The notes: a model not told the origin generated them from the sequence alone. A DNA stretch of 64,000 bases from Streptomyces caelestis (GCF_014205255.1 NZ_JACHNE010000001.1:3844001-3908000); one strand, 5' to 3'. Positions 16,443 to 25,382 are shown, numbered from the stretch's first letter. Numbers and translations are program-made.

Positions 16443-18806
16443 TCACAGCTGTGTCGGCTGCCGCTCGGTCAGGCCGTACGTCTTCGCGATGCCGTTCCAC
16501 AGCTGGGCCGCCTTGGCCTTCTCGGCGCTCGCGACGCCGCTGGCCCGGTTGCCGGCCTGGGTCTGGCCGGTGACGCGGGCCTGGCCCTTCTTGCAGCCCT
16601 TCTTGCCGGCGGTCTGGTCCGCCCAGGCCGCGTAGTGGTTGTCGGCCGAGGCGGAGGCCTGCCACGCCTTGGTGAGGGCGGTGGTCAGCGCGGCGTGGTC
16701 GGGCAGCTTGTCGACCGTGACGCCGGAGAGCCGGGTGACCAGCTGGTTGCGCTGCCTGGCCGCCTCGCGCAGGTCCTTGGCGGCCTGGGCGAGGTTGTCG
16801 CAGCCCTTGACGTCGGCCACCGCGTTGATCACGGTGCTGCGGCTGTCGCCGCTGTCGGCGAGCAGCTTGTCCAGCTCGACCGCCTGCGCGCGGGCCGGGT
16901 CGGCGGACGGCGAGGCGGAACCGTCCGTCGCGGGCGCCGAGACGGCCACGGTCTTGTTGTCGCCGCCGTCGTCGTCACCGCCTCCGCCGCCGGCGAGCAG
17001 CGCGCCTGCGCCGACGCCGAGGACGGCGATGCCGATGCCGACGGCCGCGATGACCGGCAGGCGCGAGCCACGCCCACCGCGAGCGGAGTGGCCACCGCCG
17101 GGCGGGGCGTAGGACGGCTCAGGGTGGGGCGACGGCTGCTCGACACGGGGCAGCTGCTGGGTGGCGCCGGCCGGGCTCTCGGCACCGTGCTCGCTGCGGA
17201 AGAGGTTCTCGAACCCGGCGGGCGGCTGCTGGGCCCCGCCGGGCACCGGCGCGATGTACTGCGTCGCCTCGGCGTCCGGGTTCGAGGCGGACGGCAACGG
17301 CCCGGTCCCCAGGAACCGCGTCGCCTCGGAGTCGTGCTCGGCGGGCATCTCGGGCGGCAGCGCACCCGGGCCCACCGGGGGTATGTACTGCGTCGCCCCC
17401 TCGTCGGCGGGGGTGGCGGCGACAGGCGGCAGATACTGCGTGGCCGCCGCGGCCCCGTCCCCCGCGACGGGCGGCAGATACTGGGTCGCCCCCTCATCGG
17501 CGGCCGGGGGCAGGGGGGCACGCCCGGCAGCGGTGCCGTGCCCGCCGGATCCCGGCGACTGCGGCCCACCCGCGGCAGCGGACCCGTACGCACCGGGGGC
17601 CGGCGGCAGGCTGCCCCCGGCGGGAGACCCGTACGCGGGGCCGGTCCCGTACGCGTGGGATTGCTGAGGCGACTGCCCACCCGCGGGGCCGGTCCCGTAC
17701 GCGCCACCCTGCTGCGGCGACTGCCCACCCGCAGGAGGCGCCCCGTACGCGCCGGACTGCTGAGACGACTGCCCACCCGCCGAGCCGGTCCCGTACGCGT
17801 CGGACTGCTGAGACGACTGCCCACCCGCAGGGCCGGTCCCGTACGCGTCGGACTGCTGCGGCGACTGCCCGCCCGCCGAGCCGGTCCCGTACGCGTCGGA
17901 CTGCTGCGGCGACTGCCCGCCCGCAGGAGGCGCCCCGTACGCGGCGGACTGCTGCGGCGACTGCCCACCCGCCGAGCCAGCCCCGTACGCGTCGGACTGC
18001 TGCGGCGACTGCCCGCCCGCAGGAGGCGCCCCGTACGCGTCGGACTGCTGCGGCGACTGCCCACCCGCCGAGCCAGCCCCGTACGCGTCGGACTGCTGCG
18101 GCGACTGCCCGCCCGCAGGAGGCGCCCCGTACGCGTCGGACTGCTGCGGCGACTGCCCACCCGCCGAGCCAGCCCCGTACGCATCACCTTGCTGAGGCGG
18201 CTGCCCCCCGGCAGGTCCCGTCCCGTACATGCCGGTCCCCTGGGGGCCCGGCGCCCCGGCAGGAGAGTGGTACGCGTCAGCGGCCTGCGGCAGCGGACCA
18301 GCCGCACCGGCGGTCCCGTACGCACCGGAGGCCGGAGGCAGGGCGCCCCCAGCGGGCGGCCCGTACGCGTTGCCCTGCTGCGGTGGCTGCCCGCCCGTGC
18401 CCTCCGGAGGCAGCGGGGCTCCGCCCGCGGGAGCGCCGTACGGGCCGGCGTACGGGTTCGGGGGCTGGGTGCCCTCCGGGGGCAGCCCGCCCGGGCCCGG
18501 TGTGCCGGGGCCGGGGTGCCGGCCGTCCCATGCCGGTGGCTCCGTCCACTGCTGGGGCGGCGGGGACTGCCGGCTCTGGTCCGGCTGCGCGGACGGGGAC
18601 TGCTGGTCGGGGCCCCACGGCTGGCCCCAGGTCTGGCCCTCGGCGGGGGCCGAGGCCGGGGCCTGGCCGGGCCGGCGGCCGGAGGGCGCGTCACCGGGTC
18701 CGCCCGTCATGCCCGGCAGCAGGGGCTCGCCACCGTCGGAGGGCAGCACGATGCCTTCGCGCGCGGGGCGCGCCGAGGGCTCCTCGCCCTGTCCACTCTG
18801 CGTCAC
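16443..18806 (-). CDS. repeat-rich single-pass membrane protein, function unknown
   Basis: A 787-residue protein. About 1-190 are Pro/Gly/Gln-rich and disordered. Residues 194-385 are twelve tandem 16-residue repeats of the YGAPPAGGQSPQQSDA type. About 390-570 hold several ATQYLPPV/ATQYIPPV repeats. One transmembrane helix lies near 580-605 (PVIAAVGIGIAVLGVGAGALL) and is followed by an Asp-rich stretch and an extracellular domain of about 170 residues with two Cys (VKGCDN, KKGCKK). The topology is a long cytoplasmic unstructured tail and a compact outer domain. The GTG at 18806 has AGGAGTCCCG upstream. A scaffolding or signalling role is possible but unsupported. Confidence 0.8.
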   Translation of the reverse strand: MTQSGQGEEPSARPAREGIVLPSDGGEPLLPGMTGGPGDAPSGRRPGQAPASAPAEGQTWGQPWGPDQQSPSAQPDQSRQSPPPQQWTEPPAWDGRHPGPGTPGPGGLPPEGTQPPNPYAGPYGAPAGGAPLPPEGTGGQPPQQGNAYGPPAGGALPPASGAYGTAGAAGPLPQAADAYHSPAGAPGPQGTGMYGTGPAGGQPPQQGDAYGAGSAGGQSPQQSDAYGAPPAGGQSPQQSDAYGAGSAGGQSPQQSDAYGAPPAGGQSPQQSDAYGAGSAGGQSPQQSAAYGAPPAGGQSPQQSDAYGTGSAGGQSPQQSDAYGTGPAGGQSSQQSDAYGTGSAGGQSSQQSGAYGAPPAGGQSPQQGGAYGTGPAGGQSPQQSHAYGTGPAYGSPAGGSLPPAPGAYGSAAAGGPQSPGSGGHGTAAGRAPLPPAADEGATQYLPPVAGDGAAAATQYLPPVAATPADEGATQYIPPVGPGALPPEMPAEHDSEATRFLGTGPLPSASNPDAEATQYIAPVPGGAQQPPAGFENLFRSEHGAESPAGATQQLPRVEQPSPHPEPSYAPPGGGHSARGGRGSRLPVIAAVGIGIAVLGVGAGALLAGGGGGDDDGGDNKTVAVSAPATDGSASPSADPARAQAVELDKLLADSGDSRSTVINAVADVKGCDNLAQAAKDLREAARQRNQLVTRLSGVTVDKLPDHAALTTALTKAWQASASADNHYAAWADQTAGKKGCKKGQARVTGQTQAGNRASGVASAEKAKAAQLWNGIAKTYGLTERQPTQL
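17652..18227. repeat. twelve tandem 48-bp coding repeats
   Basis: In-frame minisatellite inside the membrane protein gene, running from Tyr codon 18227 down to 17652. Two unit types (YGAGSAGGQ... and YGAPPAGGQ...) alternate in the left part of the protein, giving a higher-order 96-bp period. Units toward the 3' side diverge more (GQSSQQ, QQGGA, QQSHA). Confidence 0.92.
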
Positions 18807-19006
18807 CGGGACTCCTACTAATGGGGGACCTTGTGAATCGTCGGCTCACGCTACCGGGTCCCCGGAGCCCGGTGCCACGCAGCACAGGACATGACCTCAT
18901 GCCCTGTGAGCGCGGTAACAGAACCGGGTCACGGCACGCCGCTCATGTCACCTCCCGCGCGTCAAGCGGCCGTTTCCACACGTTCACGCATCCGCGGACC
19001 CTGTGT

Positions 19007-20392
19007 TCACGCCGCCGTCTGAAGGTCCAGCCGCGCCCCGAACTCCCTGACCACCGCCTCGTCCCGGTACGGCTCCAGCCGCTGCTGGAAGTCCTCCAGG
19101 TACTCGGCGCCCCGGTTGGAGCGCAGCCCCTCCAGGAGTTCGACGGCCTTCATGCCCGTGCTGCACGCCTCTTCGATCTCGCGCTGCTGCACCTGAGCCG
19201 TGGCCAACAGCACATAACCGATGGCCCGGCGGCGCGCCCGCGTCTCGGGATGCCCGGCCAGCGACTCCTGCGCACACCGGGCCGCCGCCTCGGCCTGCCC
19301 CAGATCCCGGTGGCAGTGGGCCAACTCGTCGGCGAGGTAGGCCTCGTCGAAGTGCGCGATCCACGCCGGGTCGTCCCCGGCGGCCGGATCGGCCGCCTCC
19401 AGGGCGCTCACCGCGCGCCCGGCGGCGGTCTGGGCGGCGCGCGCGTCGCCCATCAGGGCGTGCCCGCGCGCCTCCGCGGCGTGGAACATCGACTCCGCAC
19501 GCGGTGTCACGCGCCCCCGCGCGCCCTCCTGCGCCGCCCGCGCCAACTGCGCGATCTCCCGCGGGTTCCCGAGCTGCGCGGCGAGATGGCTCATGGAGGC
19601 GGCGAGCACGTACCCGCCGTAGCCCCGGTCCCCGGCCGCCTGGGCGAGCCGCAGCGCCTGGATGTAGTAGCGCTGGGCCAGACCGGGTTGCCCGGTGTCC
19701 ACGGCCATGTATCCGGCGAGCTCCGTCAGCCGGGCCACCGCGGCGAACAGGTCCCGCCCCACCGCCTCCCGGTACGACCCCGCCAGCAGCCCCGAGACGA
19801 CGCTGTTGAGGTAGTGCACGACGACCGGCCGCACGTGCCCGCTGCCGTACTGGTGGTCGAGATCCACCAGTGCCTGCGTCATGGCCCGTACCGCCTGCAC
19901 GTCGGACTGCCCGACCCGCGGCCCCGCCGAGCGCGACACCTGCGCGTCCGGCACGGAGATCAGCCAGTCACGGCTGGGCTCGACCAGCGCGGACGCGGCG
20001 ACGGAGGAGCCGGACAGGAAGTCCCGCCGCCCCACGTCACTGCGCCACAGCTCGCAGACCTGCTCGATGGCCCCCAGTACCGTCGGTGAGAACTGAAGAC
20101 CCACGCCCGAGGCGAGGTTCTTGCCGTTGGCCATGCCGATCTCGTCGATCGTCACCGTACGGCCGAGCTTGCGGCCGAGCGCCTCGGCGATGATCGCCGG
20201 GGCCCGTCCCCGCGGCTGCTGCCCGCGCAGCCAGCGCGCCACCGACGTCTTGTCGTAGCGCAGGTCGAGACCGTGCTCGGACCCGCACATGTTGACGCGG
20301 CGGGCGAGGCCGGCGTTGGAGCATCCGGCTTCCTGGATGAGCGCCTGGAGCCGTTCGTTCGGCTGCCTGGCGACGAGCGGCCTTGCGGCCAT
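19007..20392 (-). CDS. NsdA-like transcriptional regulator with TPR-type repeats
   Basis: A 461-residue regulator with an N-terminal helix-turn-helix-like domain (about 8-65, ALIQEAGCSNAGLARRVN and TSVARWLRGQQPRGRAP) and a long helical C-terminal region of TPR-like repeats (about 150-440). The architecture matches NsdA and related Streptomyces regulators that influence differentiation and antibiotic production. The ATG at 20392 is preceded by AGGGGGTACGCC; an upstream ATG would bury this site. It is divergent from the prim-pol gene. Assignment to the family is firm, to a specific orthologue not. Confidence 0.85.
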   Translation of the reverse strand: MAARPLVARQPNERLQALIQEAGCSNAGLARRVNMCGSEHGLDLRYDKTSVARWLRGQQPRGRAPAIIAEALGRKLGRTVTIDEIGMANGKNLASGVGLQFSPTVLGAIEQVCELWRSDVGRRDFLSGSSVAASALVEPSRDWLISVPDAQVSRSAGPRVGQSDVQAVRAMTQALVDLDHQYGSGHVRPVVVHYLNSVVSGLLAGSYREAVGRDLFAAVARLTELAGYMAVDTGQPGLAQRYYIQALRLAQAAGDRGYGGYVLAASMSHLAAQLGNPREIAQLARAAQEGARGRVTPRAESMFHAAEARGHALMGDARAAQTAAGRAVSALEAADPAAGDDPAWIAHFDEAYLADELAHCHRDLGQAEAAARCAQESLAGHPETRARRRAIGYVLLATAQVQQREIEEACSTGMKAVELLEGLRSNRGAEYLEDFQQRLEPYRDEAVVREFGARLDLQTAA

Positions 20393-20684
20393 GGCGTACC
20401 CCCTGTGGCTGCGGTGCCTGCCCACGCACCGAGTTGACGTGCCTTCCGCGGCCGAGCCCTCTCACGTCCCGGCGAGAAGATCCGGCCGTGAAGATCAATG
20501 CCCCGCCGACCAGACGAAAATGCGAGGCATGTGAGGATTGCCGGGGTGACGGCTGGTGCCGGCCCCACTCGTGGCTACCCCGCTCCGGCCACGGTTCCTC
20601 TCGCGCGCCCCCGCACATGCACCCATGCGCCCCGACGACAGGGGCGATGCTCCTCCCCGCGCACGCGGGCGGGCGTAACCCCTG

Positions 20685-21362
20685 GTGACGCCCAGAGTTG
20701 TGTTCATCGTGGAAGAGACGATCGCCGGCACCGAAGCCGCTCAGATCCCGAAGCAGCGCGGGGAATCGCTGCTGGAGACCGCTGTTCGCTACGCCGAGGA
20801 GCGCCACTGGGACGTGTTCCCCGGCACCTGGCTGGAAGCCGTCGACGGCGCTCAGCACTGCTCCTGCGGTGACGCCGCGTGCCCGGCACCCGGGTCGCAC
20901 CCGGCGCGTCCGGACTGGGCGACGCAGGCGACGGGCAGCGCGACCGTCGCACGGCGGATGTGGCAGAAGCAGCCGACGGCGTCGATCCTGCTGCCGACGG
21001 GGCGTACGTTCGACGCGATTTCCGTGCCCGAGACCGCCGGGTTCCTCGCGCTGGCGCGGATGGAGCGCATGGAGCTGACGCTGGGGCCGGTGACGCTCAC
21101 GCCGGATCGGCGGATGGAGTTCTTCGTGCTGCCGGGGGCGTCCGTGAAGGTGCCTGATCTGGTGCGGAAGCTGGGGTGGTCGTTGTCGTCGCTGGATCTG
21201 ACCGTGCTGGGTGAGGGCGCGTATGTGGCTGCGCCGCCTACGCGGTTCGGGTCTCGGGGGGCTGTGCAGTGGGCCTGCCGGCCTACGCCTGCGAATCGGT
21301 GGCTGCCGGACGCTGAGGAGTTGATCTCGCCGTTGGCGTATGCGTGCGGCAGGGATCGGTAA
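20685..21362 (+). CDS. bifunctional DNA primase/polymerase (prim-pol) N-terminal domain protein
   Basis: A 225-residue protein carrying a prim-pol-like domain (PF09250 type): ALRYAEERHWDVFPGTW-like start, a CSCGDAACPAPGSHPARPDW zinc-knuckle-like segment, and a TARRMW/ASILLPTGRTFDAI core. In Streptomyces such stand-alone chromosomal copies are common and may not be active primases: the catalytic DxD-type acidic motif is not obvious here. Possible starts are the GTGs at 20685, 20700 and 20709, none with a good ribosome site; family resemblance starts at about 20709. It is divergent from the NsdA-like regulator and upstream of an ABC exporter. Confidence 0.78.
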   Translation: MTPRVVFIVEETIAGTEAAQIPKQRGESLLETAVRYAEERHWDVFPGTWLEAVDGAQHCSCGDAACPAPGSHPARPDWATQATGSATVARRMWQKQPTASILLPTGRTFDAISVPETAGFLALARMERMELTLGPVTLTPDRRMEFFVLPGASVKVPDLVRKLGWSLSSLDLTVLGEGAYVAAPPTRFGSRGAVQWACRPTPANRWLPDAEELISPLAYACGRDR

Positions 21363-21412
21363 GCGCCCTTTCGTCTGCCTGGTTGCCGTTGCGTGGCGAC
21401 TGCAGGATCGTC

Positions 21413-21473
21413 CGTGGTTGATCGCGCCCACGCGGCGGAGCCGCATATCAGGCAGAGCCCCGCGCCCCTGAAG
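21413..21473. repeat. dispersed short intergenic repeat, variant copy
   Basis: This contains TGATCGCGCCCACGCGGCGG..., an inverted GCGGCGGAGCCGC segment and the tail CCCCGCGCCCCTGAAG, which matches the tail of copy 1 (1871-1928). I remember it as a frequent Streptomyces intergenic sequence. It lies between the prim-pol and ABC genes. Confidence 0.55.
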
Positions 21474-21494
21474 AACGCCACCGTAGGGTTCTAG

Positions 21495-22286
21495 GTGACG
21501 GAGGGAGATGCGGTGGGTTCCAGCGCTGTGCGTGTACAGGGGCTCTGGAAGCGGTTCGGGCAGCAGGTCGCTGTCGCCGGGATCGATCTGGAGTTGCCCG
21601 CGGGCAAGTTCATCGGGCTTGTCGGGCCGAACGGGGCCGGGAAGACCACCACGTTGTCGATGGTGACCGGGCTGCTCAGGCCCGATCAGGGGACCGTCGA
21701 GGTGGTGGGGCACGACGTGTGGCGGGACCCCGTCGAGGTGAAGGCGCGGATCGGGGTGCTGCCGGAGGGACTGCGGCTGTTCGAGCGGCTGTCGGGGCGT
21801 GAACTGCTGGCGTACAACGGGCGGTTGCGCGGGCTGCCCGGTGCCGAGGTCGACAAGCGGGCCACGCAGCTCCTCGATGTCCTCGATCTGGCGGGCGCCC
21901 AGCACAAGCTCGTCGTCGACTACTCGACCGGCATGCGCAAGAAGATCGGGCTCGCCACGGCGCTCCTCCACAATCCCGAAGTGCTGTTCCTGGACGAGCC
22001 GTTCGAGGGCGTCGATCCCGTCTCCGCCCAGACCATCCGGGGCGTCCTGGAGCGGTACACCGCCTCGGGCGCCACGGTCGTGTTCTCTTCCCACGTCATG
22101 GAGCTCGTCGAGTCGCTGTGCGACTGGGTGGCCGTCATGGCCGCCGGGCGGATCCGCGCGCACGGGACGCTGGCGGAGGTGCGCGGTGACGCGCCCTCGC
22201 TGCAGCGGGCGTTCCTGGAACTCGTCGGGGCGCAGAGCCGGGACGCCGGGTCCCATCTCGACTGGCTGGGCGGCGGGTCCCGGTGA
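21495..22286 (+). CDS. ABC transporter ATP-binding protein
   Basis: A 263-residue ABC ATPase with Walker A GPNGAGKT (44-51), a signature YSTGMRKK (143-150, the LSGGQ equivalent common in CcmA/ABC-2 exporters) and Walker B VLFLDEP (163-169). GTG at 21495; TAGGGT at 21484-21489 would serve as a -10 for a leaderless transcript. The stop overlaps the permease GTG by four bases. Together they form a two-gene ABC-2-like export system; the cargo is unknown. Confidence 0.92.
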   Translation: MTEGDAVGSSAVRVQGLWKRFGQQVAVAGIDLELPAGKFIGLVGPNGAGKTTTLSMVTGLLRPDQGTVEVVGHDVWRDPVEVKARIGVLPEGLRLFERLSGRELLAYNGRLRGLPGAEVDKRATQLLDVLDLAGAQHKLVVDYSTGMRKKIGLATALLHNPEVLFLDEPFEGVDPVSAQTIRGVLERYTASGATVVFSSHVMELVESLCDWVAVMAAGRIRAHGTLAEVRGDAPSLQRAFLELVGAQSRDAGSHLDWLGGGSR

Positions 22287-23875
22287 GCGATTCCACGATC
22301 ACCCCGGTCTTCGTCCGGCTGAAGCTGTCGCTGCTGCGCAACGGGCTGCGGCAGTCCGGCGGGCGGAAGGCCGCCTACATCGCGTCGGCCGTCTTCGCCC
22401 TGCTGTTCGCCGCGCTGCAACTGATCGGCCTGATCGCGCTGCGCGGGCACGCGCACGTCGAGTCGCTGGTCGTGCTGGTGGCGGCGGTGCTGGGGCTCGG
22501 CTGGGCGGTGATGCCGCTGTTCTTCCCCAGCGGTGACGAGACGCTGGATCCGACCCGGCTGGTGATGCTGCCGCTGCGGCCCCGGCCGCTGGTGCGGGCC
22601 CTGCTCACGGCGTCGCTGGTCGGCATCGGGCCGCTGTTCACGCTGTGCCTGCTGATCGGCTCCGTGGTCGCGGTGGCCCGGGGCGGGGCGGCGTTCGCGG
22701 TGGGCGTCGTCGCGGTCGCCTTGGCGCTGCTGGTGTGCGTGGCCCTCGCGCGGGCCGTCGCCGCCGCCAACGTACGGCTGCTGGCCAGCCGCAAGGGGCG
22801 GGACCTCGCGGTGTTGAGCGGACTGGTCATCGCGATCGGGGCGCAGGTCGTCAACTTCGGCGCGCAGCGGCTCGGGGCGTCCGGGCTGGGCGAGCTCGAC
22901 CCGGCGGCGGACGTGCTCCAGTGGGTGCCGCCCGCGTCGGCGATCGCGGCCGTACACGCGGTGGGCGAGGGGTCGTACGGTCTCGCCGCCGTGCAACTGG
23001 CGCTGACCGCGGGCGCGCTGGCGACGCTGCTCGCGGTGTGGTCGCGGCATCTGACCCGGCTCATGACCTCGCCCGACGGATCGACGCTGCCGGCCGCCGA
23101 GTCGGCCGCCCGCGAGCGGACGTCGACCGGGCTCGGGCGGCTGCTGCCCGCGGGCCGCACGGGGACGGTCATGGAGCGCAGCCTGCGGTACGTGTGGCGC
23201 GACCCCAAGACCAAGGCGGCCTGGGTGACGTCGCTGGCCATCGGCCTGATCGTGCCGGTGTTCAACGCCTGGCAGGGCACCGGGTCCGTGTACTTCGCCT
23301 GCTTCGCCGCCGGGATGCTCGGCATCCAGATGTACAACCAGTTCGGGCAGGACACCTCGGCGTTCTGGATGGTCGCGATGACGATCTCGTCGACCCGCGA
23401 CGCCTACGTCGAGCTGCGCGCCCGCGCGCTGGCGCTGCTGCTGATCACCCTGCCGTACGCCACGCTCGTCACCGTCGTGACGACCGCCATGCTCGGCGAC
23501 TGGCGGCGGCTGCCGGAGGCGCTGGGGCTGTCCTTCGCGCTGCTCGGCGCGATGCTCGCGACCGGGGCGTGGACGTCCGCCCGCTTCCCCTACTCCATCC
23601 CGCAGGAGGGCTACAAGAACGTCGCCCCCGGGCAGACCGGGCTCGCCTGGATCTCCATCTTCGGCGGGATGATCGCCGCCGCCGTGCTGTGCGCGCCCGT
23701 CATCGCGCTCACGATCTGGCTGAACGTGAGCGCCGACGGCGACGACTGGACGTGGCTGCTGCTGCCGGTGGGCACGGCGTACGCGGCGGCACTCACCGCG
23801 GTGGGACTGCGGCTCGCCGCCCCGCAGACGGCCCGGCGGCTTCCGGAGATCCTCACTGCGGTCAGCAAGGGGTGA
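22283..23875 (+). CDS. ABC transporter permease, polytopic
   Basis: A 530-residue integral membrane protein with about 12 predicted hydrophobic helices in two sets. The long central loop (about 255-300) contains a conserved MERSLRYVWRDPKTKAAWV motif seen in ABC-2-type permeases of actinobacteria. The start GTG is fused to the ATPase stop (GTGA), ensuring paired synthesis. It is convergent with the hydrolase gene, 11 bp away. Confidence 0.9.
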   Translation: MSDSTITPVFVRLKLSLLRNGLRQSGGRKAAYIASAVFALLFAALQLIGLIALRGHAHVESLVVLVAAVLGLGWAVMPLFFPSGDETLDPTRLVMLPLRPRPLVRALLTASLVGIGPLFTLCLLIGSVVAVARGGAAFAVGVVAVALALLVCVALARAVAAANVRLLASRKGRDLAVLSGLVIAIGAQVVNFGAQRLGASGLGELDPAADVLQWVPPASAIAAVHAVGEGSYGLAAVQLALTAGALATLLAVWSRHLTRLMTSPDGSTLPAAESAARERTSTGLGRLLPAGRTGTVMERSLRYVWRDPKTKAAWVTSLAIGLIVPVFNAWQGTGSVYFACFAAGMLGIQMYNQFGQDTSAFWMVAMTISSTRDAYVELRARALALLLITLPYATLVTVVTTAMLGDWRRLPEALGLSFALLGAMLATGAWTSARFPYSIPQEGYKNVAPGQTGLAWISIFGGMIAAAVLCAPVIALTIWLNVSADGDDWTWLLLPVGTAYAAALTAVGLRLAAPQTARRLPEILTAVSKG

Positions 23876-23886
23876 ACCGCGGGGCG

Positions 23887-24774
23887 TCAGTCGGTACCGA
23901 GGGCGTCCAGGAACGGTTCGATCGCCGCCCGCCAGGCCTCCGGCTGGTCGTAGTGGACCAGGTGACCGGCGTCGGCGACCTCCGCGTACTGGCCGCGGGG
24001 CAGGACGCGGACCATCTCCTGGGCCTCGGCCCGGCCCAGCTCGCCATCGAGGCCGCGCACCACCAGAGCCGGGCACCGGACCTGGGCCAGCTCCTCCCAG
24101 TGCGCGTCGTACACCCAGGTCTCGCGGGAGCGGAGCATCTGCTCCGGGTCGAAGACCGGTCGCCAGCCGTCCGGGGACTCGGCCATCACCTCGGCGTAGA
24201 ACTCGCCGCGGGCCGGGTTGGGGCGCTCCACCCAGGGGTCGTCCTCGCCGAACCACTTGCGGACGTCGGCGAGCGTGGCGAACGGCAGCGGCCAGGACGC
24301 GAACCACTGGGCCCACTCGTGCTGCGAGGCGGCGCCGAGCGCGGAGGCCCGCATGTCACAGATGATCAGGCCACGGACCAGATCGGGGCGTTTGGCGGCG
24401 AGCTGCCAGGCGGTCAGCGCGCCCATGGCGTGGCCGATGAGGACGACCGGGGCGAGGCCGAGCTGGTCCAGAGCGGCCTCGGCGTCGTCGACGTAGGCGT
24501 CACGGGTGAAGGAGCCCTGCGGGGGCTTGTCGCTGCGTCCGTGGCCGCGCTGGTCGAGGGCGACCGCTCGGTACCGGCCGGAGAGCCAGCGGGCGGTGGA
24601 CGCCCAGTGCGAGGCGCGGCCCATGAGGCCGTGGAGTAACAGCACGCCCGGGGAGCCGTCCGGCACGTCCCGCGCGGGATCGGATCCGGCCGGATCGGTC
24701 TTGGGCGGGTCGCCGAACTCCCAGGCCGCGAGGCGTACGCCGCCCGTCCCGGTCACGTCGATGCGTCGCGCCAT
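23887..24774 (-). CDS. alpha/beta-hydrolase fold protein lacking the nucleophile serine
   Basis: A 295-residue alpha/beta-hydrolase with oxyanion region LLHGLMG (46-52), DQRGHGRSDKP and a C-terminal DAGHLVHYDQPE containing the catalytic His. The nucleophile elbow reads GHAMG (114-118): the expected Ser is Ala116, encoded GCC. The canonical triad is therefore incomplete, and the protein may be non-hydrolytic or use another mechanism. The ATG at 24774 follows CCAGGAC; frames upstream are open but not conserved-looking. A palindrome pair sits 160 bp upstream. Confidence 0.87.
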   Translation of the reverse strand: MARRIDVTGTGGVRLAAWEFGDPPKTDPAGSDPARDVPDGSPGVLLLHGLMGRASHWASTARWLSGRYRAVALDQRGHGRSDKPPQGSFTRDAYVDDAEAALDQLGLAPVVLIGHAMGALTAWQLAAKRPDLVRGLIICDMRASALGAASQHEWAQWFASWPLPFATLADVRKWFGEDDPWVERPNPARGEFYAEVMAESPDGWRPVFDPEQMLRSRETWVYDAHWEELAQVRCPALVVRGLDGELGRAEAQEMVRVLPRGQYAEVADAGHLVHYDQPEAWRAAIEPFLDALGTD

Positions 24775-24934
24775 GTCCTGGCACCCCCCAAGCTTCGCGC
24801 GGACCGCGGCCGTCTCGGACGGGTCGGTCCTGTGAACCGTGTTCTGCCTGCTGTGCCTTGCCGTTCCTGGTCGTTCCTGTTGGTGTGCACATCCCTGTAG
24901 CGCACGTTCCGGTTCGTTCGTCACCCGCAGGTTA

Positions 24935-24963
24935 TCGAATGAGCATTCGAGAATGCCGTTCTC
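24935..24963. promoter_or_regulatory. two adjoining palindromes upstream of the hydrolase gene
   Basis: TCGAATGAGCATTCGA (24935-24950) is a 16-bp palindrome apart from the central AG and agrees with the CGAAY-N4-RTTCG form of actinobacterial LexA boxes. GAGAA-N5-TTCTC (24949-24963) overlaps its right end. The nearest genes are the hydrolase (leftward) and the possible RNA (rightward). Confidence 0.5.
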
Positions 24964-25011
24964 GCGGGCAACACCCCTCGTTCGAGTGACCCCCCTCAAG
25001 GATTGATCGCC

Positions 25012-25144
25012 TCGGTCGAGGGGAGATCTTCAACAGGGGGCGGACCGCTCGGGGAAACCGGTCCGAGGGAAATGACCCTGAGAGCTCGGGGCTCCGGGTC
25101 AGCACAGGGGAGGACAGGCCCCGGCGCCGCAAGGCGCCGGGGCC
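25012..25144 (+). ncRNA. candidate structured small RNA ending in a 12-bp hairpin
   Basis: On the + strand three stems follow each other: CGGACCG/CGGTCCG enclosing an 11-nt loop, GACCC/GGGTC enclosing GAGC/GCTC, and the terminal hairpin. No convincing promoter was found, and the terminal hairpin may simply end dmdR1 transcription from the other side. Confidence 0.25.
25117..25144. terminator. strong hairpin with GCAA loop downstream of dmdR1
   Basis: Perfect 12-bp stem GGCCCCGGCGCC-GCAA-GGCGCCGGGGCC. It lies 240 bp past the dmdR1 stop and can act in either direction; there is no T tract. Confidence 0.6.
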
Positions 25145-25382
25145 CTCTGCGTCTCCACGGCACATCCCTCCGCCCCCCTCCCCGGCCGGGCGACATCGCT
25201 GTCGAGCCGCGGCCAAGAGCCCTCAGGTCATATGCCTCACGCGACAGCGTCGCACGGGAAGCGGGCGAGCGCTGCCATTCGACGGACTGGATCCTGGATT
25301 CGACGGGATCACGCCAACGCCACAACCGCCCCACGCACAACGAGAGTTGGCGGCCATCCCGGGACAGGGCCCCCGGCCGGGC

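Larger units (their letters stand above)
24775..25382. other. 608-bp intergenic region between hydrolase and dmdR1
   Basis: No protein gene is supported. It holds the palindromes at 24935-24963, a possible structured RNA at about 25012-25144 ending in a strong hairpin, and a GC-rich stretch (25145-25382) with nothing recognisable. Confidence 0.5.

Noticed and set aside
17652..18227. CRISPR-like array
   Set aside because: Repeats are contiguous 48-bp coding units without unique spacers.
16635..18821. A 728-codon + strand frame antiparallel to the repeat-rich membrane protein
   Set aside because: It is the mirror of the 48-bp repeats (VRVGLLRRLPARR-type); the minus-strand protein has a transmembrane helix, an outer domain and a ribosome site.
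21920..24316. A 798-codon minus-strand frame antiparallel to the ABC exporter genes
   Set aside because: Low-complexity Arg/Gln/His composition with no domain; the ABC ATPase and permease on the other strand have full motifs.
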